From Phoenicibacter congonensis (GTDB taxonomy: Bacteria; Actinomycetota; Coriobacteriia; Coriobacteriales; Eggerthellaceae): a stretch of DNA of 14,190 nucleotides. A model generated the notes under the pieces. That model saw only the letters and a program-made list of their open reading frames with translations. It searched no databases and had not been told where the DNA came from. The stretch covers positions 1 to 14,190 of the forward strand of contig JAUMVS010000025.1 in assembly GCA_030530045.1 (NCBI GenBank). Reading direction: 5' to 3'. Positions 14,063-14,190 of this stretch are shown here, one piece after another. Within the stretch, counting starts at the first letter, position 1; each line of letters opens with the position of its first letter. The position numbers and the translations under genes are program-made.

Positions 14063-14104
14063 CAGTGGCGTTTTTGTCCCCGAGTACAAGAAAGGCGAAA
14101 ATCG

Positions 14105-14190
14105 ATGGCAAAAAAGCAAATACCAAACGACCAAAAGTATTACGACCCCGAGATTGAGTGCATGCCACGCGAGGAGCTTGAAGCAATGCA
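14105..14190 (+). CDS. Probable phenylacetate-CoA ligase (N-terminal fragment)
   Basis: Only 28 codons are inside the window. After a basic start (M-A-K-K-Q), residues 12-27 read Y-Y-D-P-E-I-E-C-M-P-R-E-E-L-E-A. This is the usual opening of PaaK-type AMP-forming phenylacetate-CoA ligases (Y-W-[DN]-P-E-x-E-x-M-P-R-E-E-L). In gut anaerobes such proteins activate aryl acids or serve amino-acid fermentation. AAAGGCG stands about 8 nt before the ATG. Adenylation motifs lie beyond the window, so the call rests on this N-terminal motif alone. Confidence 0.6.
   Translation, partial: MAKKQIPNDQKYYDPEIECMPREELEAM

Overview
The window fits a Gram-positive bacterium with modest G+C, most likely a low-GC member of the Coriobacteriia (Atopobium/Lancefieldella-like). 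The grounds are the gene content, CCA-encoding tRNA genes, an actinobacterial-style SecG, and Gram-positive surface and lipoprotein signals. This placement is inference; no rRNA or other taxonomic marker is present.

Left end (1-2333): the N-terminal 434 codons of a large secreted Ig-repeat protein run off the window on the minus strand. Its leader carries a convincing cobalamin (B12) riboswitch. Upstream lies about 1 kb without a convincing gene. That stretch holds three copies of a 13-bp direct repeat, several hairpins, and near 2194-2308 a plus-strand promoter followed by a stem, which together look like a small RNA gene.

Centre-left (2334-7041, all minus strand): a membrane-anchored polysaccharide deacetylase, then tRNA-Val(GAC) and tRNA-Leu(GAG), then secG, gpmI and tpiA. 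tpiA and gpmI overlap by 13 bp and form a lower-glycolysis operon that reads towards secG and the tRNAs. A four-helix membrane protein of unknown function lies upstream.

Centre (7132-9112): nnrD (NAD(P)H-hydrate repair, plus strand) converges on azlC-azlD (branched-chain amino-acid exporter, minus strand). Both convergent stop codons share the same TTAA.

Right (9300-14190): lepA (minus) diverges from rpsT (plus). The encoded S20 has an unusual tail of about 92 residues, rich in Ala, Lys and Glu, which doubles its length. A strong terminator follows. Next comes a lipoprotein with a ComEC-type metallo-beta-lactamase fold, converging with holA (DNA polymerase III delta). The order comEC-holA-rpsT-lepA is a widespread bacterial cluster, so this lipoprotein sits where comEC is usually found. 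The window ends with the first 28 codons of a probable phenylacetate-CoA ligase, divergent from holA.

Most genes are housekeeping. The parts most worth a second look are the B12 riboswitch on a surface-protein gene, the candidate small RNA, the repeat-bearing intergenic region, the extended S20 and the free-standing ComEC-like lipoprotein.
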